In this document: one piece after another, positions 24,287 to 34,557 of the stretch
Layout of the letters: every line of letters starts with the position of its first letter
Position numbering within the stretch: the first letter of the stretch is position 1
Origin: Diphasiastrum complanatum
Taxonomy: Eukaryota; Streptophyta; Lycopodiopsida; Lycopodiales; Lycopodiaceae
DNA length: 64,000 bases
Assembly (NCBI GenBank): GCA_029204225.1
Contig: CM055110.1
Span: 17,298,004-17,362,003, forward strand
Direction: 5' to 3'
Notes under the pieces: model-generated
Databases searched by the model: none
Told to the model about the DNA's origin: nothing
The model's input: only the letters and a program-made list of their open reading frames with translations
Position numbers and translations under genes: made by a program

Positions 24287-25162
24287 CTAATCTGCTTCCG
24301 ATATTTTTTCCAATGAAAGTTGCAACTTAGAATCATGCAACAATTTTTTTCTTTCGTATGGATCCAATAGCTCATAGTTTTCATGCTTACTCAGACCAAC
24401 GTAAGCAGCATACACTGCAAAATGAGATGATCTGAGCATGGAATTCATTGGTCCATATCCTAAAATTTTAACTGCAATAGTTTTCTTTACAAAAATTATT
24501 TTATGCACCTTATTGAAATTATGTCCTCCAAGAAAATGAGACAGTGCCTTGATTGCCATAATCATAGTTTCACCATGTTGATGAAACTTTGAATGGGCAA
24601 CACTTATCTCATTATTCTTGAAGGACTTCAGATAGTGCCCCAATGCATGATCTCTTGAGAATTCTCTAGCAGAAGATCTCTGCCCTCCTCGACGAATTGC
24701 AAAATCATCAAGGAAAATTGTTTTCTAAAATGATAAAAAACAAAGTAACCTCTAGTATATAATCTGACATAACAAATCTACTAGTACTTGATAAGAGACA
24801 AAAACTTACGCATTCAGCTTTGTCTTATCTGATTATTGTCCACCTTTCAATGTCAATATTGTTGGTGAACAGACAGTTGGCTATGAAAAACTAAGTTGAC
24901 TTTGGATTCTAAGAAACTCCTTCTCAAAAGGTAGATCATCTTCTTTGTTGCGCATTTCCTCCACAGCCATTTTCAAGCAATCTTTTTCGGAATAAAACTT
25001 ATCATTATGTACATCATCAACACCAGGGAGAAGAAGAGCTTTTTGTGTATTGTACCTACTCCATCCTGAAATGAGAAGAGCCTCCAAGAGTTTGGTGCAT
25101 CCATTGAGCTCCTTGATCATGCTTGTTTCTTGAGTGATGCATTCATGATCTTGCCCTTCCAT
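24287..25162 (-). pseudogene. Gene 2 of element B, unknown protein
   Basis: The first exon (ATG at 25162 to about 24881) encodes an acidic 93-residue stretch with LLEALLISGWSRYNTQKALL and EEMRNKEDDLPFEKEFLR. A frame break near 24880 separates it from the shared part. An exon reading to a GCGTAAGT donor at about 24810 is followed, after a TTTTAG-type acceptor at about 24725, by DDFAIRRGGQRSSAREFS and HALGHYLKSFKNNEISVAHS. The chain runs to LSLEKISEAD and a stop at 24287. Copy A has the same peptides and splice sites on its plus strand. No domain is recognised. Conserved in two copies and convergent to the transposase-like gene, it is probably an accessory protein of the element. Confidence 0.5.
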
Positions 25163-25200
25163 TCTTCTGTGTGGTTGTGAATAGTAGAGTGGATTAGTTT

Positions 25201-26087
25201 TCTTGATTTTCTAGAGTGGATTAGATTTCATTTCTTGTTTGTGGATTAATGTAGAAATCAGCATTCAGGTAAACTAAATAGGCTGGGTTTGTCATGTAAT
25301 TCTTGCATATCCCCTTACAACCATGTTCTTGATGTTCTTGGGATGTCCAATAATCAAAAGACTGGTTGGTTTTTTGATTCTTGGACTTCTAAAATGCTGC
25401 TAGAATAGTTTCTTGTTTCAGTTCTATGGATTAATACAAGTGTAGTATGTTTAAGATCTGATTTCAAACTCGGTTTTGCAGCATTAGAGTAGGATCACAG
25501 TCTTTGTTCAACGATTTTGCATGTTGATTTGATGGTTGAACATTTTGGCATGCATGATTGACTGATTGTAGTTGTTTATGCATGTGCTCCAATGCAAGAG
25601 TGACCAATCTGAGTGTCTTACTGACAGGCAAGACAATACTACAATGTCTGAATCATCTTTCTGTTTGATCTGGGCATTATAATAACAAGAAAACATCTAA
25701 TAAATGTCCAACGAGTTTGGTAACAGGCAGAAACTGTTCTCAAACAAGAAGAAAGAACAAGAGAAAAAGCCAACTGATTTCCTAGAGCACAGAATCAGTA
25801 AACATGTGGCCCATTGCTGCTTGCCCACTCACATTCTGAAATAATCAATGCTGCAATACTACCCCCGATCAAATCCATCCAAGAAACGTGGCACATTTCA
25901 AGATCTGTTCACAGCTTAGAATGACCTACAACCACCCTCCACACGTCCTACATACAATCTCAGATCCTTCTACATCCTCCTCTATGCATAGTTTACTCAT
26001 CATCTACACCTCCCTCCATCACCATCTCAACCAACGCAGGTGCCTAACAAAAAAAAGAAAATTTGACCGAGTTGTTTTTGGTACACA
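25201..26087. other. No gene recognised
   Basis: A small repeat of AGAGTGGATTAG at about 25188 and 25216 is the only structure noticed. Short open frames lack domains. Confidence 0.3.
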
Positions 26088-27400
26088 ATGGACCAACCTA
26101 CTGCTCCTCATATCCCTGATGATTATCTATACGGGATGACATCTCCTGCAACTGAACAAATCAGATATTATAGGTTCTACCAAATGTTGTCCCAAATACA
26201 CGATCCATCCAGAAACCCATTCGAGGGACAAGAATCTAATAGAGCCGAGTCTTCAAGAGCACGAACCCATGTTCATGGTGTTGAAATATCACATGCTAGA
26301 ACACACCTGAATGAAGCTTTTGCCACTCACGGAGCTCATCTTGAGAGGAGAACACCCAAGTTAGATCTACCAAAGTTTGACAGTAGTTCAGACCCTCAAA
26401 GATTTTTGAAAATCTTTGCGAATGTGTGAGATGTTTACGGTGAAACATCCTTCGACACTATGGTCCAGTTGTTTCTATGACCATGATCGATAAAGCATGT
26501 GATTGGTTTTTTAACCTTGATCTTGAAGATAAGACAGACTGGTCAGTTTTGAAAGAGTCCTTTATCAAACGTTTTAAGCCATTTCATTTGATATAAAGTC
26601 CTTTTGTTTTGTCAAATTGAGTAACATCAAGATGGCAAAAGATGAATGCGTATGAGACTATATTGAGCGTTTCAATCGCTTAAAAGGTCAAATACAAGAA
26701 CAATCCTCCGAACAAATGCTCATCATCTGGTTTTTAGTCGGCCTTCCAAGATGGATCAGACACGAGCTCAAATCCAATGATGAATATACGAGCCTAAAGT
26801 TAGCTATGTCTAATGCCACCAAGAAAGAAGATGAAGGATTAGATGATGATGAATCTAGGGAAAGGAGAACACCCCATGCTCATGTCCATGAGTCGAAGCC
26901 GATCGAGGATACCCAAGATCAGCTTTGGAAATCCCAATTGGAGTTGCTTAGTAAGCAATACCAACTACAGATGGAGAAACTCACCAATGAGTTTCAAAAT
27001 ACCTTGAAGTCTATCCAAGGCAATATGTCTGGTCAATCAAACCATGCACAGGAACCTTATAGACGAAAATCCATATGATGCCCACATTGTCGGACTACAC
27101 ATCCTGCTGATGCTTGTCCTTCATATTAGCATATCCAAGCACATGCCATCCAACAATATGAAGACCAACTATCACAACCTGGACATTCCTCACATTACCA
27201 CGAATATCAATCAGAAAGTCCTGAACCACTAGCCATACAAGATGGTTATGCCATTACGCACGAGCCATTGAACAACAGATGTCTCATTTGTGGTAAAACC
27301 GGCCACTTCATGGTTGATTGTCCAGTCAAGACCAGATATCATGCCGAGTGTCCTGATTGTGTCAGGAAACACAGTTTCAAAGACTATCCAAAACAACCAA
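26088..27400 (+). pseudogene. Ty3/Gypsy-like gag with zinc knuckle
   Basis: Starts MDQPTAPHIPDDYLYG at 26088. A linker rich in RTH leads into RRTPKLDLPKFDSSSDPQRF, the usual entry to a plant Gypsy capsid domain. Frame-broken capsid follows (DKACDWFFNLDLEDKTDWSV, SFIKRFKPF, about 26480-26585), then WFLVGLPRWIRHELKSN (26728 on) and a coiled-coil-like QLELLSKQYQLQMEKLTNEF. A CCHC knuckle, CLICGKTGHFMVDC, lies at about 27279-27320. The capsid is split over three frames with stops. No RT or integrase follows within 2 kb, so only the 5' part of the element survives. No LTR was identified next to it. Confidence 0.7.
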
Positions 27401-27697
27401 GTAAGATTCTACCTGCCTGACACATCAGTTATGAATCATGATAGGATCCTCACGACAACACCCCACGAGCACCATAGCAATAAATAGTTAAACCTACTGC
27501 TCAATCGAGAAGTTCCTTGAAAACTTCTACATCACCACAGTATTTACCAGATCAAAATTAAACATAGACATTATATGAAATGAGTTATTGCAAGACGTAG
27601 TGAAAACCGATATTTCATCATCTGCTACTATTTCCAGACAAGAGCACCCTCTCCAGGGAATTGACATTTTTACTACACTCCTGCAACTCAAATCTAT

Positions 27698-27958
27698 ATG
27701 TCTTTCCACTTTTCGATGAGATTTCCACTACCCGCATATCACGACACCACTCTGAGAATTAGAAAATCTAAACATATATTCATTTATGAATCTCATGATC
27801 TGAGAATAGTACCTTCTCCTCCTATGTATTTCAAGCTCTATCTTACAATATCTGTTATCAATGATAATAGATTTAATGTTATCTACCCCGTCTTGTTTTT
27901 GACAAGGGCATATCTGAGTAAGCTCATTACTCTACAAACAAATGGAATATTGCAATAG
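27698..27958 (+). other. Open frame downstream of gag, possible dUTPase-like remnant
   Basis: An 86-codon frame in the position where some plant Gypsy-type elements carry an extra domain before protease. The order LPAYHDTT, a hydrophobic stretch YFKLYLTISVIN, and a terminal LITLQTNGILQ loosely recalls the dUTPase fold order. The diagnostic active-site motifs are not visible. Weak suggestion only. Confidence 0.15.
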
Positions 27959-28278
27959 TCAAGGTGAATTATCAATGTTGATGAATGAAAGTTTTGTTTG
28001 ACAAGTGCCATATAGTTCTCACTCTTTGTACAGTTTGTTTATTTCTTTGTTCCTCTTCATCCCTTTTGTGTGATTGATTTTTGCATGCGAAATAGCTACT
28101 ACATGAGAGTCGAGTTACAGCTAGTAAGAAAGTACATCGTAAACAGTAATTAAGAAGTGTAACAATGAAGTTTATTATTGATTTCTAGCACAGAGTTGTC
28201 AAGCTGCTGGAAGCTCTCCAATTTTGAAGATATCAACTATTTGCGACAAGTGGGTTTGATAAGTTTGTCTCTCATATT

Positions 28279-28900
28279 CTATTCTAACATGAGGGATGTA
28301 AAAATGATGTTAATGCCAAAACCACCATCTAGAACAGCTAGCAGTTCGCGAGATTGGTGATGGGTAGCTAGAATCTTGATGTTGCCCCACTCATTGAGTG
28401 GATTTGTGAGGTGTAATGACATTTCGGGCAACTCGTTAGGGGTGGCGGTGTCAGTGGATTGGATTTGGTGTTTCCATTTTCCAGCATGCTTCAAGAGAAC
28501 ATGGAAAGGGATAGTCACATTAGCTTGCAATAAATCCCCCCAGACTTCAGTGCCTTCAAGGGATTTGGTTTCAAAAGGCTTGTGAGGTACTTTATGGGAG
28601 GTGGAAGATTATTGGTCTGCATTGGTATTTGTGTTCAATGTCGCAATTTTCAGTTATTCGTGTTCAATGTTATTCAGACAAAAACGTAGTGTTCAATGTC
28701 GCAATTTTCACAAGCTGGTGGGAAGCAAAGTTTATCTGGACAATGAATACTTGGGTGTTTACTTGTGCAGATAAAACATCCTCGTATTGCTGGAAGTTGA
28801 TGCATGGCAAACATAGCTTGGTTAGGATCGTAGGTTTGGGCATTGGGGTCAACCACTTGCGACATTGAACACTACATTGTGAAAATTGCGACATTGAAGA
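28279..28900 (-). pseudogene. Retroelement zinc knuckle and aspartic protease fragment
   Basis: On the minus strand, 28865-28674 encodes a Cys/His-rich stretch (CFICTSKHPSIHC, CENCDIEH) resembling a gag nucleocapsid. About 150 bases later, 28530-28279 encodes IPFHVLLKHAGKWKHQ and ends with LLAVLDGGFGINII, the retropepsin active-site region with D-G-G where D-S/T-G is usual. A short sequence around TTGCGACATTGAACAC is repeated between the two parts (28695-28660 and the next 40 bases), and stops interrupt the join. The pol part is missing. It points the opposite way to the gag at 26088, so it is a separate element. Confidence 0.5.
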
Positions 28901-29069
28901 TTATTCGTGTAGTTTTTCATTCTCTAGATGTTGTGTGGTAGTATATGTTTGTGTGTTCTTTGCATTCCCATGCATGAAGGCAAGCCAAAAGTTTCTATAA
29001 GTCTTGATCTCGCAATAGAATTTAGCACATACTCTAATAGTTCTGAATATATCAACGCTTCCAACAATT

Positions 29070-30020
29070 TCAAGCGGTTGTGGCCATTGCTTCTCCTTTC
29101 AAGTGAAAATGGTCAAAATGGGAAAACTGAGCAAAATAGATTTTAGAAATTTTTATCATGACAACAAATTGAGTCAGCCTCTCATCAATGCAGTTCTTTT
29201 GCCAGTCCTCCACCATGATCACATAACGTGACGACATGAAGGCCACTCTGTAGTATAGTCGGGCCATCATCTCATGGTCTTCTTCTGACTGGAGGGCTAC
29301 ATTCAGGTTGATCTTAATGGGATCCAAGCCTCAATCCCAAAAATAATCTTGCTGCATCAGAAAGGCCATAGATCTGCAATATTCGGCACTTTCTTGCATG
29401 CAAAGATCAGCACTTGTTTTGTACTTGTGCCCGAAGTCGAGTAACTGCAGCCTCAGATCATCCGGGGAGGTTCTCTCTAAAATTTCCGAAATGACTAGCC
29501 AATTTACCAACTCCACTCGTGGCTTTTCGTCCGGCCATGGATTTTTGCGTTTGCGTGGCATGTAGAAGGGATCCACTCGCTTCCATGCTGGTGCCTTCAG
29601 ATACTCTTGGAGTCGCCTGCTATCCTTCAGGACTTTATTCTGCCACTCTGGTTGCGGTTGTAATGCCGTTATGATCTCAGCCCTGGTGGAGTACTGGCTT
29701 TGATCTATATCCTGCTTGCCTCCCCTCATGTTGGGAGGGTATTTCCTCTCAAATTTCTCTGACTCTCTTGTGTCAACCAATTTGCCTCTGGGCCTAGTAG
29801 GGGAAGTTGTCCTACGCGGTTGTGTTGTAAAGCTATCTTCATAAGCTTTACTTCTGGCGCCACTGGCGCCGGCATTGTCCCCGGCGCCAGCAACGCCCCT
29901 GCTGCTCCCGGTGCCACTCCCAGTGCCACTGTGACCAGAATCCAGCCGACGCCAAGTTCCTATAGCTGAAAATCTTTGATCGGTTCTAGCGAAGTCCAGA
30001 GAGCTCAGATCGATGTGCAA
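29070..30020 (-). pseudogene. Unknown protein with one in-frame stop
   Basis: A long minus-strand frame (30020-29331), then a single TGA at 29331-29333, then the same frame continues to 29070. It contains no ATG near the start and begins right after a stop, so a 5' exon or an upstream truncation is likely. A GC-rich low-complexity Gly/Ser/Ala stretch comes first. A basic/aromatic region follows (GGKQDIDQSQYSTRAEII, AWKRVDPFYMPRKRKNPW), then a helical-looking stretch (LVISEILERTSPDDLRLQLL), and after the stop ALQSEEDHEMMARLYYRVAF. I do not recognise the family. Its composition differs from the AT-rich neighbours. It could be gag of the element with the fragment at 28279-28900, which lies just downstream on the same strand, or a captured host gene piece. 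Confidence 0.35.
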
Positions 30021-30123
30021 TCACCTCACACGATCTAGACATGATTAAAGGAAGCCTGGGGATCAATAAAATATAGAGAGAGAAAATGACTTTCTAGAAA
30101 GAGAAAATCCTAGAGAGAGAAAA

Positions 30124-30852
30124 ATGTGCTTTACCAGCTTGGGTAGAGTGCTTGGTATGAGGGGGGGTGCCGAATCACACCAATACTATAGGGGAGTGCA
30201 GGTTGCGACTCAGGGCGAGCTCCAACCAAGTCTCAGCCTCTCTTGCTGGAATGTTGTCATGGCTCTCGCCTTGGCATGCTAGTGCCCCGGAGACTAGGGT
30301 CGGTCACACACTTGAAATATAACTTCTCAAATTTATCAATAAAGTGGAATTCTTCTCAAACTGACTCTAATTACCTTCTGGGTATCAGTGTTCGGTAAAA
30401 GCGCCAGTTGTAAGGCCGCTTCAAAATTTTTAAGTTGGCACATAGTTGAGGGTCGTATCCCGGGACACCAATGGTATGCCGTCGGGACCATTCGGTCCGT
30501 GGCGCCAGCGGTATGTTGTCGGGACCATTTGGTTCAGGAACTGGTTGTCTCCATATCTGTCACGGCTTGTGGTTCTGAGTGTTCCTTGCATGAACGTGAA
30601 TGGATTAAGCTCTTGGGGAACGGGCTCTAACCTGTCGGCTGAGTTGGATGGTTTGCTTGGTGGAAGTTACATGTTTATGGCTGTCCAATCTAGCGTGGCG
30701 CCAGGTTGGCTTTCAGCGCTCATGACGAAGCTTTCAGTTGGTTAAGTCTGATGTAAGTCAGACCGCTTGCTTGGAATGGATGTTACTCGTTTGTTACAAA
30801 GCTTCGAGTTGGTTAAGTTTGATGTATGTCGGGCGGCTTGCTTGGAGGGAAG
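30124..30852 (+). repeat. 5' LTR of the outer Gypsy element, left part
   Basis: From GTGCTTTACCAG at about 30124 the sequence follows the LTR of the inner element (30853-31676) with clear divergence, and it continues after the inner element at 37053-37249. The first approximately 300 bases of the LTR are missing; the left border is a breakpoint against the unknown minus-strand ORF. Confidence 0.65.
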
Positions 30853-31676
30853 TGTTGTAAAGCTGACTCAGGTGCACCCAGCGTGCCTTGTAAGACTCTA
30901 AGGGGTGACGCTCCCTAAGGTCCCAGAGCAAGTTAGAACGTCAAGGACTGAGCCTCCAACCTGTGGTGAGCCAGTCAAGTAGTCACAAGCCATGAGCTAG
31001 CTCTGGAGCTCGAGTCATGGCTTAGTCAGGAAGCAAGTTGATTTTGCCACCGGAACAGTTCCCGGGACCCATGTCTGAGAGCCAGACTGATTCTGCCAGG
31101 CTTGCCAGGCTTAATCAGCAAAATAAAAACTAAGTCCCAAAAAGTGTGCTTTACCAGAAAGCACTATGTTTCAAATCAGAGGGGGTGCGCCGAATCACAG
31201 CAAAACTATAGGGGGAGTTCGGCAGACGGAAACTTGGGCAGCTCAACCAGCGCCAGGAATCCAGTCGTCAGGTCTCAGCTCCCTCTACCAGCACGAGCCA
31301 GGCACAATGCCCAGCACGTGTTGGTGGCCTCGAGACCGGTCAGTCTATGTATGAATGTAACCTCTTCCAAATCTAATAAAGTTGATCCTTGGGGATGATT
31401 ACCATTTCGGTTTTGCCTCCAGGACTGGTCCAAGTGGAAGGACCCTTACTACAACCTTTTTGCGTCGCTGGCGCCTAAGGGTCCCTGTCATCGACATGGG
31501 GCTCTAAGTTGGCTTTTGGGTTGGTTGGGATTCCAGTTTTCCTGAGTATGAATGGTTAAGCTTGTTACGTTTCTGAGTCGGCTTTTACATAAGTGCATGA
31601 TGGATGAATGTTAGAATTAAGCGCGTGTTGGGAAAACGGCTCAAATCCCAGCGCCCTTTGAGGCGCCGGCACAACA
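30853..31676 (+). repeat. 5' LTR of the inner Gypsy element
   Basis: 824 bp with TGTTG/CAACA termini. GC-rich for this window. It lacks a 93-bp segment found in the 3' LTR (about 36780-36870), evidently a later deletion because LTRs are identical at insertion. Confidence 0.93.
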
Positions 31677-31678
31677 TG

Positions 31679-31691
31679 TGGTATCAGAGCC
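31679..31691 (+). other. Primer-binding site
   Basis: TGGTATCAGAGCC two bases after the LTR end, complementary to initiator Met-tRNA. Confidence 0.92.
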
Positions 31692-31766
31692 GACTAGCCG
31701 ATCAGCTACGCAAGTCTCACAGGGATGGCCACGTTTTGGGATTTGTCAGGACAATCGTTGAGCAAG

Positions 31767-32154
31767 GTGCTGCCCACAGTGTAAGCACGGGTGCGCCCAC
31801 GGTCGGGGTGGTAGGCAGAACGGGGGACTTGATGAGTCAAAGTGCTGCCCTCGAGGTGTAAGCACGGTCAGTTTCCGCGGTTCGAACCTGGCGCCGTCTG
31901 CATGTAGGACAGATGAGGCAATGTGCTACCATTAGGTTGGTGAAAGCACGGTCTGTGCCTTGTGGGGCGCGGGGTGACATATTCGAACTGTACGGGTTAA
32001 CCATTGATACAGAGATGCTGCTCAAATTTGGGTGTAAAGCACGGGTGGTTAGCTGACGGTGCAGGATAGCTGCCGATCGTTTAGCTATAAGGGCTATCGA
32101 CCAAAAAGTGGTGGAGCGTGACTGAGGCAATGTGCTGCTTAATGGTGAAAGCAC
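31767..32154 (+). repeat. Five repeated stem-loops in the Gypsy leader
   Basis: Five units of the form GTGCT...AGCAC(GG) with 12-18 base loops occur at 31767-31788, 31842-31865, 31923-31949, 32015-32042 (ATGCT...AGCAC) and 32132-32154. Each can fold into a five-base-pair stem. The same five, partly eroded, recur in the leader of the outer element (37340-37725). The stretch has no open frame. Position in the 5' untranslated RNA suggests a packaging, dimerisation or translation element; this is inference. Confidence 0.6.
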
Positions 32155-32365
32155 GGATGGTTGGATGGATGTTTCCCCGTGGGCTAATTCTGTGATAGAT
32201 TTGTGTGGGCGCCGTTAGGCAAAGGTCCTACGTCCGGTCTGAAGGGGAATGTGGCTTGAGAGGGATCCTCTGTGTTTGCTTTGGTTGGTATGTTCGTTTG
32301 TGGTGTGCTTGTTTGGACCTGAATAACCCCTGGTTGCTTAACTTCTTCCAGGTGATCTGATCTAG

Positions 32366-34557
32366 TTGGGAGTTGAAGGAGGAATTTACATTTGTGTGTG
32401 GACGACATACAAGTATGGAAAGGAGCTTCCATGGGGCAACCCCCAAGATTGGTTCAAGATTATTTTCCTATCCAGAAAGATCGCGGGGAGGAAGTCAGAT
32501 TTCATGATCGACTCCGGAGCTTCACATAACTATATTTCAAGGAGCGTAGTGGAACAGTTCAGCTTGTCGACCAGAAATGTAACATCAATGCTCAAGGTAA
32601 AAACAGCAAAGGGAGCACTGGATGCAGACAAAGTGACATTGAACATCCCGATGCAAATTGGGAGATGGAAGGCTAAACTTAGCTTTCTGATTTTAGAGAT
32701 GGATGCCTTCGATGTAATTTTGGGCCTTCCCTGGCTAAATGAACATTGTATTGTAGTCTTGGGTAGGAGCTCAAACTTGGTTCTCTTGGATTACAAGGGA
32801 CAGATTTGTATGACAAAAGCTCTGTCTAGAGGGAACGCGAAGGGCACCGATATTGAACAAAATCTGGTTGCTGCATCTGTGATTAAAAGCATGGCGAAAG
32901 GGAAAAGGTCAAAGTGCTTTCTTTGTATCTGCAGAGAGGTTCCAGAAGGGAAAAACGCACAACAGAAAAACTTGCCAAAGGAGGTGGCAGATTTGCTAGA
33001 GGAATTTAGCGATGTGTTTCCAGAAGAACTCCCAGCTAAGTTACCTCCTCGAAGACCAGTGGACCATAAGATTGAGTTGGTACCAGGAACAGAACCAACT
33101 TCACGAGCACCTTATAGGATGTCCCAAGAAGAGTTGGTGAAACTGAAACAACAACTTGGTGAATTGATAGAGAAAGGATTCATTAGACCCAGTGCTTTGC
33201 CTTTTGGAACCCCTGTACTATTCATGGAAAAGGCGGACAAGACACTGCGGATGTGTGTGGATTACCGCATGCTCAACAAGGGTACCATCAAGAACAAGTA
33301 TCCCATGCCTAGAATTGATGACCTATTCGACCAACTCAAACATGCCAGATATTTTAGCCGAATAGATCTTAGATCTGGATATCACCAAATTTGAATAGCT
33401 AAAGGCGATGAGCACAAAACGACTTTTCGAACACGGTATGGGAGTCACGAATTTAGGGTGATGCCGTTCGGTCTAACAAACGCACCATCCACTTTTTTCA
33501 TGTTGATGAACAACATTTTTCAAGACTGCTTAGATGAATTTGTCATTGTGTACATCGATGACATCTTGGTGTTTAGTCGTAGCCTCAAAGATCACATTAA
33601 ACATTTAAGGACTGTCCTTCAACGACTAAGGAAGAACAGCTTGTTCGCGAAAAGAGAAAAATGTGAATTTGTGGTAGAGGAAGTAGATTTCCTTGGACAC
33701 GTTATAGGCTACGGACGAATTCGGATGGATCCTAAGAAGATCAAGACTATCTTGGATTGGCTGGCTCCTAAAACTGTTCATGGCATCAAATCCTTTGTGG
33801 GCTTATGTAACTTTTACGGGAGATTCATTGAGGCATTTAGCAAAATTGTGGCACCACTGTTGGAGCAGACCAAGACTCATCTGAAGATGACATGGACACC
33901 GGAATGTGAAGCAGCGTTCCAAGAACTAAAGCGACGGATCACTCAAGAACCTATTCTTGCCTTACCGGACTTCAGCAAACCTTTTGAAAACATACAGATG
34001 CATTGAACTTTGCTATTGGGGTCGTGCTGATGCAAGACGGAAAACTTGTTGCATATTTTTCAAAGAAATTGAGTGACGTAGAGCGACGATGGCCAACTCA
34101 TGAAAAAGAAATGGTCGCTGTAGTTCAAGCAGTGGAGCATTGGAGACATTATGTGGCAGGAAAACCCTTTAAGACGTTCACTGATAATGTATCACTCAAG
34201 TACTTCTCATCCCAAGGTATGCTCACGCCAAAGCAAATGCGATGGCAAAACTTTCTCTCGGAATTCAATATAGACATTGTACACACGGTGGGAAAGAACA
34301 ATGTGGTGGCGGACGCACTAAGTAGACAGGAACACTTGATGGCAATAGTGACAACTCAGGTGACTGACCTACTCCAAGAAATCAGGGAGAATTATGGTGC
34401 AGATGCGTTGGCGAAGGACTTAATGAGCGAATTCCAGCTGGGAAAGCCTCATAAACATTTCACTTGGAAAGATCAAATGGTTGTTTATAAACAACGCAGA
34501 GTATATGTCCCAGACAACATCAACCCTGAGGAAGAAAGTCTTGCGAGAACATCATGA
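32366..34557 (+). pseudogene. Gypsy pol: protease, reverse transcriptase, RNase H
   Basis: Protease: [12 protein letters not shown] with catalytic Asp at about residue 49 of the first frame, then the retropepsin flap/ILG region [13 protein letters not shown] starts with [12 protein letters not shown] and includes [20 protein letters not shown] and [13 protein letters not shown]. It continues after a TGA at 33392-33394 (expected Arg, a CGA to TGA change) into MPFGLTNAPSTF and the YIDD catalytic box at 33551-33562. RNase H begins TDALNFAIG, but one base is missing near 33985-34000, shifting frame. It carries LVAYFSKKLSD, HEKEMVAVV, TDNVSLKYF and VADALSRQ. A further one-base insertion near 34525 shifts into the integrase frame. 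RT would copy element RNA in cytoplasmic particles; this copy cannot make a full polyprotein. Confidence 0.95.

Larger units (their letters stand above)
20931..25200 (+). mobile_element. Two-gene intron-bearing DNA element, copy B
   Basis: The longer of the two copies. It starts TCATTAGAGAAAATATGGGC at about 20930 inside Copia pol and continues at least through the first exon of gene 2 (ATG at 25162, minus strand). The transposase-like gene (plus) and gene 2 (minus) converge near 24240-24290. It has suffered a tandem duplication (23565-24181), a deletion in the last transposase exon and several stops. The right end is not defined because no inverted repeat of the left end was found between 25100 and 25900. 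Copy A at 1343-4766 is in opposite orientation, so the pair could form a 3.4-kb stem around a 16-kb loop. Confidence 0.6.
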
